Origin: Hymenobacter cellulosilyticus
GTDB lineage: Bacteria > Bacteroidota > Bacteroidia > Cytophagales > Hymenobacteraceae
Direction: 5' to 3'
Length of the DNA: 64,000 nucleotides
NCBI RefSeq assembly: GCF_022919215.1
Contig: NZ_CP095047.1
Span: 73,866-137,865 of the forward strand
Below the pieces are notes generated by a model, which searched no databases, had not been told where the DNA came from, and was given only the letters and a program-made list of their open reading frames with translations. The stretch's first letter is position 1. Each line of letters opens with the position of its first letter. Shown piece after piece: positions 1 through 8,085 of the stretch. A program made the position numbers and the translations under genes.

Positions 1-66
1 AGAGTATGCTTGCTAGGCACCAATTCCAGCGAAGAGCAACTAAAGAAAGCAGATAGAAAGTAGAAG

Positions 67-642
67 ATGACACTTAACACGATAGCGCCTTCCATGAAAG
101 TTCTGTTCGTAGCGCTCCTTTGTAGCCTCAGCCTTTCCTCACTTCGTTGTGAGCAATCTGTTTCAAGACCACCACTTCGGGACCCAACATGGATAAAGAT
201 TCCCTTGCGTAGTGGCTGGACATGCGCTGTACCGCAAGGCTTTACAAATACACCTACTCGGGGAGTTGATTCAGCCCCTGGCATTCTTCAATCAAAACAG
301 CATAAGATTCATCTTGATTATGATAGTGGGGGTGATTCGGGACTGCAAGACTCCGCTCTCTGCACGCTTACGCATAGAACAGAACGAGCAAAGAAGGATA
401 TTCAATCCGATTTCTACACGACGTATTACAAAGTGTCTTCAACCCATACCGCGCAGGTAGACACGATAAACAATGAGATTGCCATACTTGTAAAACCACT
501 ACAGAGTGGAACAGGTACTGTGAATCTTAGTATTTCATCTTGCACTACAGGCAGGTGGCTAAGTATCACAGGGGAGCAGTTAACTCCCACACAAGAAAAA
601 TTGGTTTTAGAGATATTCCAGACCATGAAACTTGACCAGTAG
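67..642 (+). CDS. Secreted lipoprotein-like hypothetical protein
   Basis: Unknown 191-aa protein. A hydrophobic stretch starts at the internal Met at residue 10 (VLFVALLCSLSLSS) and is followed by Cys (LRCE), which resembles a lipoprotein signal peptide. The real start may therefore be the ATG at 94. The rest is polar, with no motif I recognise. The C-terminal LTPTQEKLVLEIFQTMK resembles the end of small periplasmic proteins of unknown function. It stands alone, and a strong terminator lies 230 bp downstream. Function is not assignable. That it is a real gene is fairly likely, given the signal sequence and length. Confidence 0.6.
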   Translation: MTLNTIAPSMKVLFVALLCSLSLSSLRCEQSVSRPPLRDPTWIKIPLRSGWTCAVPQGFTNTPTRGVDSAPGILQSKQHKIHLDYDSGGDSGLQDSALCTLTHRTERAKKDIQSDFYTTYYKVSSTHTAQVDTINNEIAILVKPLQSGTGTVNLSISSCTTGRWLSITGEQLTPTQEKLVLEIFQTMKLDQ

Positions 643-1194
643 TCAGGCTTCACCTAGCGTGCTATCGTTTTCGTGATAAAGTATCGCAAGGGGTTGAGTT
701 CCCCGCCGGCCCATAGAAGTACTTGCTCTCCTGATGGTTGGCTTTGCCCCTTTTATCCCGTCCTCTGTTGGGTTGACAAGGCTTGATAAGCCGGAGCTTA
801 TTAGTGCCAAAGAGGCGTCTCCGTGTCCAAGAACCGGATGGTTTCTGGACACTCTCGCCACCCGCCCCAGCGGCCCCGAAAACGCGGTTTTTCGGGGCCG
901 TTTTTTCTGCCACTTTTTGGACACCTGAACGGAGAGTATAAGAATAGCCCGTGGGGGCAGCCAATAGAAAGGATTTCCAGCTCTCTTATGAGTAAAAGAC
1001 TAATTTTACTCAACTAACTCTCATCATTAGACTTAATAAAGGAGATGGGATGTGTCTGAATACGGCCTCCTCCTACTTTATAGTGTTGTACTGGACATTA
1101 CTTAAAGGCCTTACAGCACCACTCTGGATACCACTATTTAGCCATTTAAACAAAGATGGCTTAACAAGTGGATACGAAGTAAACCACAGCATAT
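643..1194. other. Intergenic stretch with terminator and TGTCCA boxes
   Basis: No convincing gene. It holds the terminator at 871-906. Three TGTCCA/TGGACA boxes lie at about 822-828, 846-852 and 915-921, the first two forming an imperfect inverted repeat. The last 150 bp is AT-rich and leads into the AT-rich island. Short ORFs here have no coding character. Confidence 0.4.
871..906 (+). terminator. Rho-independent terminator
   Basis: A perfect 12-bp stem (CGGCCCCGAAAA paired with TTTTCGGGGCCG, 871-882 and 889-900) with a 6-base loop is followed by six T at 901-906. It is a strong intrinsic terminator for + strand transcripts. Confidence 0.85.
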
Positions 1195-2136
1195 ATGCGT
1201 CTTACTCCAAAACAGCGGGCATCTGTACTGAATAACGTCAAGGCGATAGACCAAGCTTGCTTCGATGAAAAGCATATCAAGGACTTGCTTATTGATTTGA
1301 GGGAGTTTGTTGGACCAAAATCTATTATTAGAGAGCTAGGTCACTTTATTGCGCACTATCAACGTGATTCTGGTAAGTATCATGCTGAGCTAAGTCTGCG
1401 TGTGGCAAGTAAGAAATTTCTCTCTCCAAAAGGGCAGAAGCGGGTTATTGATTATGACATTGATTTCACAACCCTGCCAAAAGATTTATATGATATAATA
1501 TTTAATCATGGTTTAAACCAAGTTAATAAACTAGCTCCTCATATACTCCAGCCTTTCAATAAAAAGATAATTAACACCATGCTCATTGATAAATATACTA
1601 AAAACAAAGATTATTATGTGATAAATGATGTTAGATATGTAACTGCTTTTAGGGAAATTGCAAAAAAGTGCCTCTCCTTATTTGTGAATAAACCTGTTTT
1701 TTCTTACAAGCAAATGATTCATAGTATGGATAATGAAATTAAGCAGTTTTACAGTGAGTATATGGCCGGTGTTAAATATTCTAGTTCAATAAAGAAAAAT
1801 GCTAATGATGTTTTGTTGTGTATTATGAGCTTGCTGCAGGATGCGCACTTTAATTTGTTTGACGGTTCTACAGCAAAGTTTCAACTAATTGCTGTTGGTA
1901 CTATAGTAAAGGTCTTAGCAGAGAATGTTTTGATAAAAGACCCTACGATGGCTATTTCTGGAGCTGTTCAAATTGGTGATAGTGAGTTTGAGAATATGTC
2001 AATCTTTATAGATTCTGACATAAATCCAGCAAAAATTCATCCTGATAATTACAAACAACTTGATTATTCAATGCCTTTTAGGGCTGTTTATACTAAACGT
2101 GATGACAACGGTTCGTTAAGGCTATTTCCTTATTAA
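1195..2136 (+). CDS. Hypothetical protein of AT-rich island
   Basis: A 313-aa soluble protein that I do not recognise. It has no signal peptide or membrane segment. The N-terminal 60 residues contain IIRELGHFIAHYQRDSG, a His-rich helix-like stretch. The remainder is Lys/Asn-rich and ends in a predicted beta-rich part (AISGAVQIGDSEFENMSIFI). Base composition is clearly lower in G+C than genes after 5.8 kb, as for the two downstream genes, which suggests joint acquisition. The serine recombinase begins 14 bp downstream, so the two are probably co-transcribed. The start is the ATG at 1195. Confidence 0.7.
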   Translation: MRLTPKQRASVLNNVKAIDQACFDEKHIKDLLIDLREFVGPKSIIRELGHFIAHYQRDSGKYHAELSLRVASKKFLSPKGQKRVIDYDIDFTTLPKDLYDIIFNHGLNQVNKLAPHILQPFNKKIINTMLIDKYTKNKDYYVINDVRYVTAFREIAKKCLSLFVNKPVFSYKQMIHSMDNEIKQFYSEYMAGVKYSSSIKKNANDVLLCIMSLLQDAHFNLFDGSTAKFQLIAVGTIVKVLAENVLIKDPTMAISGAVQIGDSEFENMSIFIDSDINPAKIHPDNYKQLDYSMPFRAVYTKRDDNGSLRLFPY

Positions 2137-2150
2137 TTCATTTATAGTCT

Positions 2151-2750
2151 ATGAAAGCAGCCATCTACGCCCGCGTGAGTACCCGCGACAAAGGCCAAGA
2201 CAACGAAAACCAGCTACGTGAGCTGCGTGCCTTCGCGGATCGAAAGGGCTACTCGATATATAAGGAGTATACCGACCAGGAATCTGGCGGCAAAGCTGAT
2301 CGACCCGAGTTCAAGCAGCTCTTCCTGGATGCTCACCAGCGCCGCTTCGACGTGGTTATCTTCTGGGCTCTGGACCGTTTCAGTCGAGAAGGAGTAGTGG
2401 AAACATTGAACCACCTGCAGAAGCTCTCGGCCGCTGGTGTTCAATTTCTATCTTTCACCGAGCAGTACTTGGACAGCACAGGCGTTTTCAAAGATGCCAT
2501 CATCGGTATTCTTGCTACAGTGGCCAAGCAGGAGCGTGTACGGCAAGGGGAGCGAAGTAAAGCAGGTCAGCATCGAGCCCGTGAGAAAGGCAAGCTTATC
2601 GGACGTCCTACAGTAGATATTGAGAAGGTTGTGGACGTTAAGCGTTTGAAGGCAACCGGTATGTCAGATCGAGCCGTTAGTCGAGAGTTATGTTTGTCTC
2701 CTAGTACAGTAGCTAAATACCTTGCCTTGACTCCTTCAAGCAATCAATAG
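2151..2750 (+). CDS. Serine recombinase (resolvase/invertase family)
   Basis: Small serine recombinase of 199 aa, expected to cut and rejoin DNA through a 5'-phosphoserine intermediate. The catalytic motif YARVST places the nucleophile at Ser10. FWALDRFSREG and the GILATVAKQERVRQGER helix are typical of the resolvase domain. A C-terminal helix-turn-helix (MSDRAVSRELCLSPSTVAKYL) binds the site. Length matches resolvases/invertases rather than large integrases. It lies 14 bp after an unknown gene and 36 bp before the HD-GHKL gene, and probably serves the mobility or inversion of this island. Confidence 0.93.
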   Translation: MKAAIYARVSTRDKGQDNENQLRELRAFADRKGYSIYKEYTDQESGGKADRPEFKQLFLDAHQRRFDVVIFWALDRFSREGVVETLNHLQKLSAAGVQFLSFTEQYLDSTGVFKDAIIGILATVAKQERVRQGERSKAGQHRAREKGKLIGRPTVDIEKVVDVKRLKATGMSDRAVSRELCLSPSTVAKYLALTPSSNQ

Positions 2751-2786
2751 TAACGAACGTTTTCTTCCAAAATCACATCTGTAGAC

Positions 2787-5696
2787 ATGGTCAAGTACCT
2801 CGAAGAGCTTCTTCACGAAAAAACCAAGGATAGCCAAAGCTCAATACTTTTTGCCCAATGGAGCTACGATAAAAAAATCATTCCTACTGCTTTGCAAGCA
2901 GTGGCAAACCTGTTTCCACATTATAGTCTACATGATGAGTCGCATTCAGTAACTATTATCAACAATATAGTCCGAATACTAGGGAAAGAAAACTTAACGA
3001 AGCTTTCCTCCATCGATATATGGCTTATTTTAGAAGCAGCCTATTGGCATGATTTGGGGATGGTTGTCTCAGGTGAGAAACTAGTTGAAACTATGAGTTC
3101 TAAAGAATTTATTCAATTTATGACAGAATTGATAAATGATAAAAAGAATTCATTACATGATTTTGCTGTAAAGTTTGAAGTAGTGGATGGGAAAATCAAG
3201 GTTAAAAACACAGTGTATAATCTTGAGCTAAATGATAGTATTAAGTTTATTCTTGCAGAATTTTTTAGACGAAAGCATGCTGAAAGGTCCAGTGAGATAG
3301 TTTCAAATCCAATTGCTGAATTGCCAATTGTGTCTCCTAGAGGAGTGATTCCTGAACGAATAATTAGGATCTTGGGAGACATATGCTCAAGTCATACGAA
3401 AGATTTTAGTCAGGTAATGTCTTTGTCTTTCAATGAAGTTGGAATTGATATTGAAAATGCTCATCCTAGATTCGTGGCTTGTTTGCTAAGGATTGGTGAT
3501 CTGCTAGATTTAGATAATAATAGATTTTCTGAAGTTATGCTACGGACTTTAACTAAAGTTCCGATTGATACTTTGAACCACAAGGCAAAACATCTTGCTA
3601 TAACTTCATTTCGCGTTGATAGAGAAAAGATTGAAATAACTGCTAATTGCGAAGATTACGATATTGCCAATATAACTCAGCATTGGCTTAATTATCTTAA
3701 TTCTGAAATCAGCTCTCAAATGATAAATTGGAACGATATTGTTCCAGATAAAAGTTTTGGATATTTGCCTACGATAGGGGCATTGAAAGTTAATCTTTTG
3801 AACTATGATTTAATAGATGGAAAAAACAAACCTAAATTTTCAGTTGATACTGACAAGGCATTAGATTTGCTTAGAGGTGCAGGAATTTATGACGGCGCTT
3901 ATCAGTCTATTAGAGAAGTGCTTCAAAACTCCGTGGATTCCTCTTTAATAAGAGTGTGGCTAGAGCATAAAGGAAAAGCCGACTTTAGTTCTCCACTTAG
4001 TGCAAGCTTTAAGGCTATTGTTTTAAATTATCCTATAGTAGTAACTATTGAAAAGCTGGGTATTGAAAATGGATACACAAGTTGGAAGATTGATATTGAA
4101 GATAAGGGAATAGGTATATCGAAAAATGATTTGAAATTCCTGATGAATACGGGGAGTTCTTCTAAGAATTATGCAAAAATAAATATCGTGAATGAAATGC
4201 CTGTTTGGATGAAACCATCGGGGACATTTGGTATCGGTTTTCAAAGCATATTCATGATTACCGATCAAGTTGTTATTTCGACAAAAAGTTATTTTGATGA
4301 AAATCGACAGGTAATAGAGCTGAACAGCCCAAGCTCGAAGAAGGATGGTGATGTCCTTATTAAAAAGGAAAGCACTTCTCATTTTGACAAGCCAGGTGCA
4401 AAAATTTCCATCGTGCATAAGACGAAGGCAATACCAAGTAGATATAGTGTAAAGTTTGATCATCGTCATGCCAGTAGTATAGCTGAAAATTTCGATCCTT
4501 TCGTACATGAGTCACTAGATATTGAGATAGGGAAGATAATCGACGAGGTAATTTCGTTTTCTGATAAAGCTTATCTCCCAGTGCAATTAATTGTAGAAGG
4601 TGACCGGTTAGACGATATTAAGGAAGTTAATAGCTTTGAATTCTACGATAGTTCAACAAATACAGAGATTAGTGTTTTTAATAATAATGCACGCAGATAC
4701 CACAGTTTGATTTCCTATTACAAGGGGCAAGTGTTTGAAAATGGTATTAATGATTTATTGTTCTTGAGGTTTGAGATAAACATCCATAAGGATAATGCAT
4801 ACGATGTTTTAACGCTTAATAGAAATAAAATTAAAGATGAATATTACCCAATTCTTAAAAAAGATCTTTTAAGTTCTTCGTTTAAACTTATTACTACAAT
4901 CTATAATGACATTGAAGATAATAATAGTAAAATAGATGCGAGTATGTATTTGCATTTTTATGCAAATGACAAAATGAAGAAAAAGTACGACCTGTCAAAA
5001 TATGATGATTGGAGGAATTATAAAGTTGAAGTTGATGGTGAAGTGATGTTGTATGGTGATTTATTTGATTCAATCAAGGTGTTAAAAATTGTTACAGGTA
5101 TGAATAAGGATCCAGAAAAAGAGTTCTTTGCATTGTCCGATCACGAGTTGACAATACATATTGTTGGTGATTCATATGCGAATAGTTTATACACACATTT
5201 TTTTGTAAATCAGGTTTCAAAAGCATTTCAAGAAATAAATACTAGTATAACTGAGGATGGCAGGCGTATGCTGGTCTTATATCGAGATCACGCTAATAGA
5301 GAATTAATGAATCTGGATGGTGTTAAGAGAGTAATTCGTAGACGAGAGATCTATGGTTCACGAACAACTGTTCCTTGTCCTAGCGATTTTTTTGAACTCC
5401 GTTTAAAGGAAAAATCTCATATTCCTTATTTGGGGCACTATAGAATTGATCATAATGCTCTGCAACTCGCAACTTACCCTGAAATGGTTTTTCCATATGT
5501 GCTTGAAAGAAAGGGGAAGTATAAGTACCAGTATGTTAAATCTATTAATGAGAAGCTGTATAATTGGATTTATGAAAACAGGTTTGATAAAAGCACTTCC
5601 AAAGAACAAATAATTAATGCATATGATAGATTTTGTAGTCAAATAGATATTGATGAAATCAATCGTCAAATAAGGAAGACTGATGGTGAAGAATAA
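2787..5696 (+). CDS. HD-domain/GHKL (Hsp90-like) ATPase fusion, putative defence protein
   Basis: A 969-aa two-module protein. Residues about 45-245 carry an HD metal-phosphohydrolase signature: HDESHS near 49-53, WHDLGM at 87-92, KHAERSSEI, and RIGDLLDLD. The middle has the GHKL/Hsp90 ATP-binding boxes: N-box E377-V-L-Q-N381-S-V-D384, G1 box D439-K-G-I-G, and G2 box SGTFGIGFQS near 479-488. About 400 residues of unassigned C-terminal part follow. No signal peptide or membrane segment is visible. The DNA is AT-rich compared with the surrounding genome, and the gene sits between recombinases and an integrase. Such HD+ATPase fusions in islands suggest a nucleotide-sensing or chaperone-like immune function, but that is inference. 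The HD and ATPase domain calls are firm. Confidence 0.85.
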   Translation: MVKYLEELLHEKTKDSQSSILFAQWSYDKKIIPTALQAVANLFPHYSLHDESHSVTIINNIVRILGKENLTKLSSIDIWLILEAAYWHDLGMVVSGEKLVETMSSKEFIQFMTELINDKKNSLHDFAVKFEVVDGKIKVKNTVYNLELNDSIKFILAEFFRRKHAERSSEIVSNPIAELPIVSPRGVIPERIIRILGDICSSHTKDFSQVMSLSFNEVGIDIENAHPRFVACLLRIGDLLDLDNNRFSEVMLRTLTKVPIDTLNHKAKHLAITSFRVDREKIEITANCEDYDIANITQHWLNYLNSEISSQMINWNDIVPDKSFGYLPTIGALKVNLLNYDLIDGKNKPKFSVDTDKALDLLRGAGIYDGAYQSIREVLQNSVDSSLIRVWLEHKGKADFSSPLSASFKAIVLNYPIVVTIEKLGIENGYTSWKIDIEDKGIGISKNDLKFLMNTGSSSKNYAKINIVNEMPVWMKPSGTFGIGFQSIFMITDQVVISTKSYFDENRQVIELNSPSSKKDGDVLIKKESTSHFDKPGAKISIVHKTKAIPSRYSVKFDHRHASSIAENFDPFVHESLDIEIGKIIDEVISFSDKAYLPVQLIVEGDRLDDIKEVNSFEFYDSSTNTEISVFNNNARRYHSLISYYKGQVFENGINDLLFLRFEINIHKDNAYDVLTLNRNKIKDEYYPILKKDLLSSSFKLITTIYNDIEDNNSKIDASMYLHFYANDKMKKKYDLSKYDDWRNYKVEVDGEVMLYGDLFDSIKVLKIVTGMNKDPEKEFFALSDHELTIHIVGDSYANSLYTHFFVNQVSKAFQEINTSITEDGRRMLVLYRDHANRELMNLDGVKRVIRRREIYGSRTTVPCPSDFFELRLKEKSHIPYLGHYRIDHNALQLATYPEMVFPYVLERKGKYKYQYVKSINEKLYNWIYENRFDKSTSKEQIINAYDRFCSQIDIDEINRQIRKTDGEE

Positions 5697-5756
5697 AATG
5701 TTAATAAACCATTTTCGTCACGCCTTTATTAAAGAATAGATTTTGTGTCAAAACTT

Positions 5757-5799
5757 CATAAAGAAGGCCCGCTACCAATCGTAGCGGGCCTTCTTTATG
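5757..5799. terminator. Bidirectional terminator
   Basis: A perfect 19-bp inverted repeat (5757-5775 and 5781-5799, loop CAATC) lies between the convergent HD-GHKL and integrase genes. The stem ends are A/T-rich (CATAAAG/CTTTATG), so it can terminate both ways. Confidence 0.85.
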
Positions 5800-5826
5800 A
5801 GAAATGGGGAAACGAGGAAAGTGGAA

Positions 5827-7133
5827 TCAGGCCACTACGGCCATCGGCGCTTCGTTCTGCTCATCCAGCATCCGGATGGCGTCGCGCTTCATGTCGTTGT
5901 CCACGTGCACGTATTTCATGGTGGTTTCAATCTTCTCGTGGTCCATCAGCTTTTGGAGCACTTCGACTTTGCCCTTGCGTCGGATGAACTCGGTAGCGAA
6001 GGTTTCCCGCCCGATGTGGTGGTGCAGGTCTGTTTCGATATCGAGTTGGCGGGCAATAGCCTTAAGAGCGCGGTTTGAGTATTGGTTTGAGTATTGGTCC
6101 GAGTAATTGTAAAAGCCCTGCTGGCCTTCCTCGCGCTGGGCATCTTCCAGGTAGCTAATAGCCTCCTTAGTGAGCGGCAGCATCATATCCTGCAGCTTCT
6201 TGTCGTAGGTCTTCTGAATCTGGAAGGTGAGCTCGTGGCCTTCGAGCTTGGCGGCGCCCAGGTTCTTCAGGTCGCCCAATCGTAAGGAGCTACAGCAGCT
6301 AAAGAGGAACCGCTGTAGCACACGCCGGTGCACGCTACCGACCGGCAATTGGGTATAGTAGACCTTCAGCTTCATTAGCTCACCAGGCTTTAGGGGCTTC
6401 CAGGTGCCAGCCTCCGTCTTGTTGTCGAAGTCATCGTAGGCGGGCTCGAAGCGCATCCCGTCCTTTTTGGCCAGCGCTAGGTAGGCTTTCACATCTTTAT
6501 GCCGCCCCAGCGGGTATTGACCGCCTTCACGGTCTTGAGCAGGTAGCCGTGGAAATCATCCACGAACTTGGCGTCAATGGTGTCGAAGGGGATGGCACTA
6601 CGGAATGCCTTCAGGCAATTGAGCGTGCTAGTGTGATTTTTCTTCGTGGTGGGGCCGATGTGGAGCCGGTGGCCCTTGCCCTTGCGGCTCCGCTCGTGAA
6701 TCTTAGCTTCCATCCAGGTGATAAAATCGTTGCGGCTGCTATCGGTATCATAGCTGTAGTTGAACCGCTCGATGGTCAGGGCCTTCTTCGTCTGACCCGT
6801 CAGCAGCCGGTGCTCCACGAAAATATCGTTGGCCTTCGCCCGGGCCTGGCCGATGATCAGGTTGTAGTCGTCGGCCAACTTATCGAGCAGCTGCTGGGTG
6901 CCGCCAGCGGCGGCGTGGGCCCGCTGCAGCACCTCCTTATAGTTGGAAGGCTGCTTGCCCTTCGGCAGGCTGCTCAGGCACACGCCTAGCACCTCATCAA
7001 ATAATTCCGGATACCAGGCAATGCCCAGGCCTTTGGCGATCATAGCCCGCCGAATAACGACTTGGAGACGCAACTGGCAGGTACCGTCTTTTCGGGCCGG
7101 CTGCCGCAACACAACTTTCGCTGAAAAATTCAT
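5827..7133 (-). pseudogene. Tyrosine recombinase/integrase, frameshifted
   Basis: Phage-type integrase of the Bacteroidota family with an N-terminal arm-binding domain (MNFSAKVVLRQPARKDG at 7133), a SAM-like core-binding domain and a catalytic domain. Catalytic residues visible in the 3' part are the Arg in SSLRLGDL, HHIGRETFAT (H-x-x-R), LMDHEKIETTMKYVHV with the second His and the nucleophile Tyr. The reading frame breaks at the C-run 6505-6508. Restoring one base changes RWGGIKM-stop into RWGRHKDVKAYLALA, which joins both halves into a normal ~430-aa integrase. The break is either a true inactivation or a sequencing deletion, as in many other genes here. It lies next to a tRNA-like fragment, as expected for an island integrase. 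Confidence 0.9.
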
Positions 7134-7166
7134 GGTATGCATTTGGTATGCGCGTAAATGCAAAAA

Positions 7167-7214
7167 GCCTGAAAACGGACCCCTCTAGCTTGCTAGAGGG
7201 GTCCGTTTTCAGGC
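7167..7214 (-). terminator. Long perfect hairpin upstream of integrase
   Basis: A 23-bp perfect inverted repeat (7167-7189 and 7192-7214, spacer TT) is followed on the minus strand by TTTTT. It would stop minus-strand transcripts just before the integrase start and shield it from read-through. Confidence 0.8.
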
Positions 7215-7241
7215 TAATAGGCAGGGTTGCTACCTACAAAG

Positions 7242-7267
7242 TACCCGGAGCCGGGGTCGAACCCCGA
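7242..7267 (-). repeat. tRNA 3'-end-like fragment, possible attachment site
   Basis: Read on the minus strand this is GGGGTTCGACCCC followed by GGCTCCGGGTA, resembling a tRNA T-arm and acceptor 3' strand. The matching 5' half of a tRNA is absent in the next 100 bp. It sits about 110 bp from the integrase start, as is typical of an att copy left by a tRNA-targeting element. The T-stem does not pair ideally with a 7-base loop, so the identification is tentative. Confidence 0.4.
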
Positions 7268-7474
7268 CGAAGATATATTGCCAAACTAAAATCTAAGATA
7301 ATCACCTCACAGCAGAATAGAGTTTATACTGATCTGGTAGTCTCTTCCAAGACAGGACCCACGTGAGTTCCCTGATGGAAGAGACTGGGTTCAACAGCAA
7401 CTGTAGCTCGCTTGAGAATAATTCTGTCCTGTATCATTACATAAACGCACCTTTATGTAACTGTCGAGTAAACG

Positions 7475-7507
7475 TAAAAAAAGCCCTTACGCTACGTAGG
7501 GCTTTTA
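7475..7507 (-). terminator. Terminator of the small gene at 7532-7744
   Basis: Minus-strand hairpin AAAGCCCTACGTAGCG / TAAGGGCTTT followed by a T-run (the A-run at 7475-7482 on the + strand). Confidence 0.75.
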
Positions 7508-7531
7508 GAAGTACAAGAAGACAGCAGTGGG

Positions 7532-7744
7532 TTATCGAACAAAGAAGCCTTTGGCCTGCCAGGTTGCGACATTCTGGGTTCTCACGAAGCGGGTCTCAAC
7601 ATGGCCCCAGGCATCAATTTGATACATCACCGTCTTGCCGGCTTCGCGAGCCTGCAGGGCTTCTCGTTGTTCGACAGAGGATAACGGCTGGGTAAGCGGT
7701 TCAGCGGGTTTACGCACCCGGGGGCGTTTGGCAGAATCAGACAT
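7532..7744 (-). CDS. Small hypothetical protein
   Basis: A 70-aa basic protein with an N-terminal Arg/Pro-rich segment (KRPRVRKPAEPL) and a C-terminal segment resembling a small beta-rich domain (TVMYQIDAWGHVETRFVRTQNVATWQAKGFFV). It is followed at 25 bp by an intrinsic terminator, which supports a real transcription unit. No known family is recognised. Confidence 0.6.
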   Translation of the reverse strand: MSDSAKRPRVRKPAEPLTQPLSSVEQREALQAREAGKTVMYQIDAWGHVETRFVRTQNVATWQAKGFFVR

Positions 7745-8085
7745 GCCAGGACAACAGGACGTGCTGGGAAAGGTTCTGGCGCCGTCGGTGTAGGCATACT
7801 ACCCCTTGCGTTACCGCCGACCAAAAATAGAGCGCTCTCTACCCGGGAGACGATGCCACCAATGATTCTCCATTCAAGGTCTGACTACTTCCACCAGCCA
7901 ATGCTCCCCGACTAGCAGAAGGGTTACTTATATCAGCACTCCTTATTATATAGAGTGCACGGACTGAAGTTGCCGCAAAACGGCTGATATAACATTTAAC
8001 AAATGCTCCTTCGTAGAATGCGAACAGGTTCGCGTTATGCCTATGAGTCGGGGGCGAAGCTGCGACTAACATTGCGCACAGCTAT
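7745..8085. other. Gap without recognised gene
   Basis: The only ORF (minus, 7839-8072) lacks coding character and is not called. No strong hairpin, tRNA or repeat is seen. Confidence 0.35.

Noticed and set aside
822..922. Resolvase site for the 2151 recombinase from TGTCCA boxes
   Set aside because: Spacing and sequence do not match a known res layout; recorded only as repeats in the intergenic entry.
1050..1235. 61-aa + strand ORF
   Set aside because: It overlaps the 1195 gene start and has no coding character.
6489..6492. Programmed -1 frameshift in the integrase
   Set aside because: The break is the same kind of single-base loss in a short run as in about thirty other genes, and no slippery heptamer with a downstream structure stands out.
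7220..7320. Complete tRNA gene
   Set aside because: Only a T-arm/acceptor-like 3' part is visible; no D-arm, anticodon arm or 5' acceptor strand follows.
7839..8072. 77-aa minus ORF
   Set aside because: Composition resembles random translation; no motif, no terminator or promoter.
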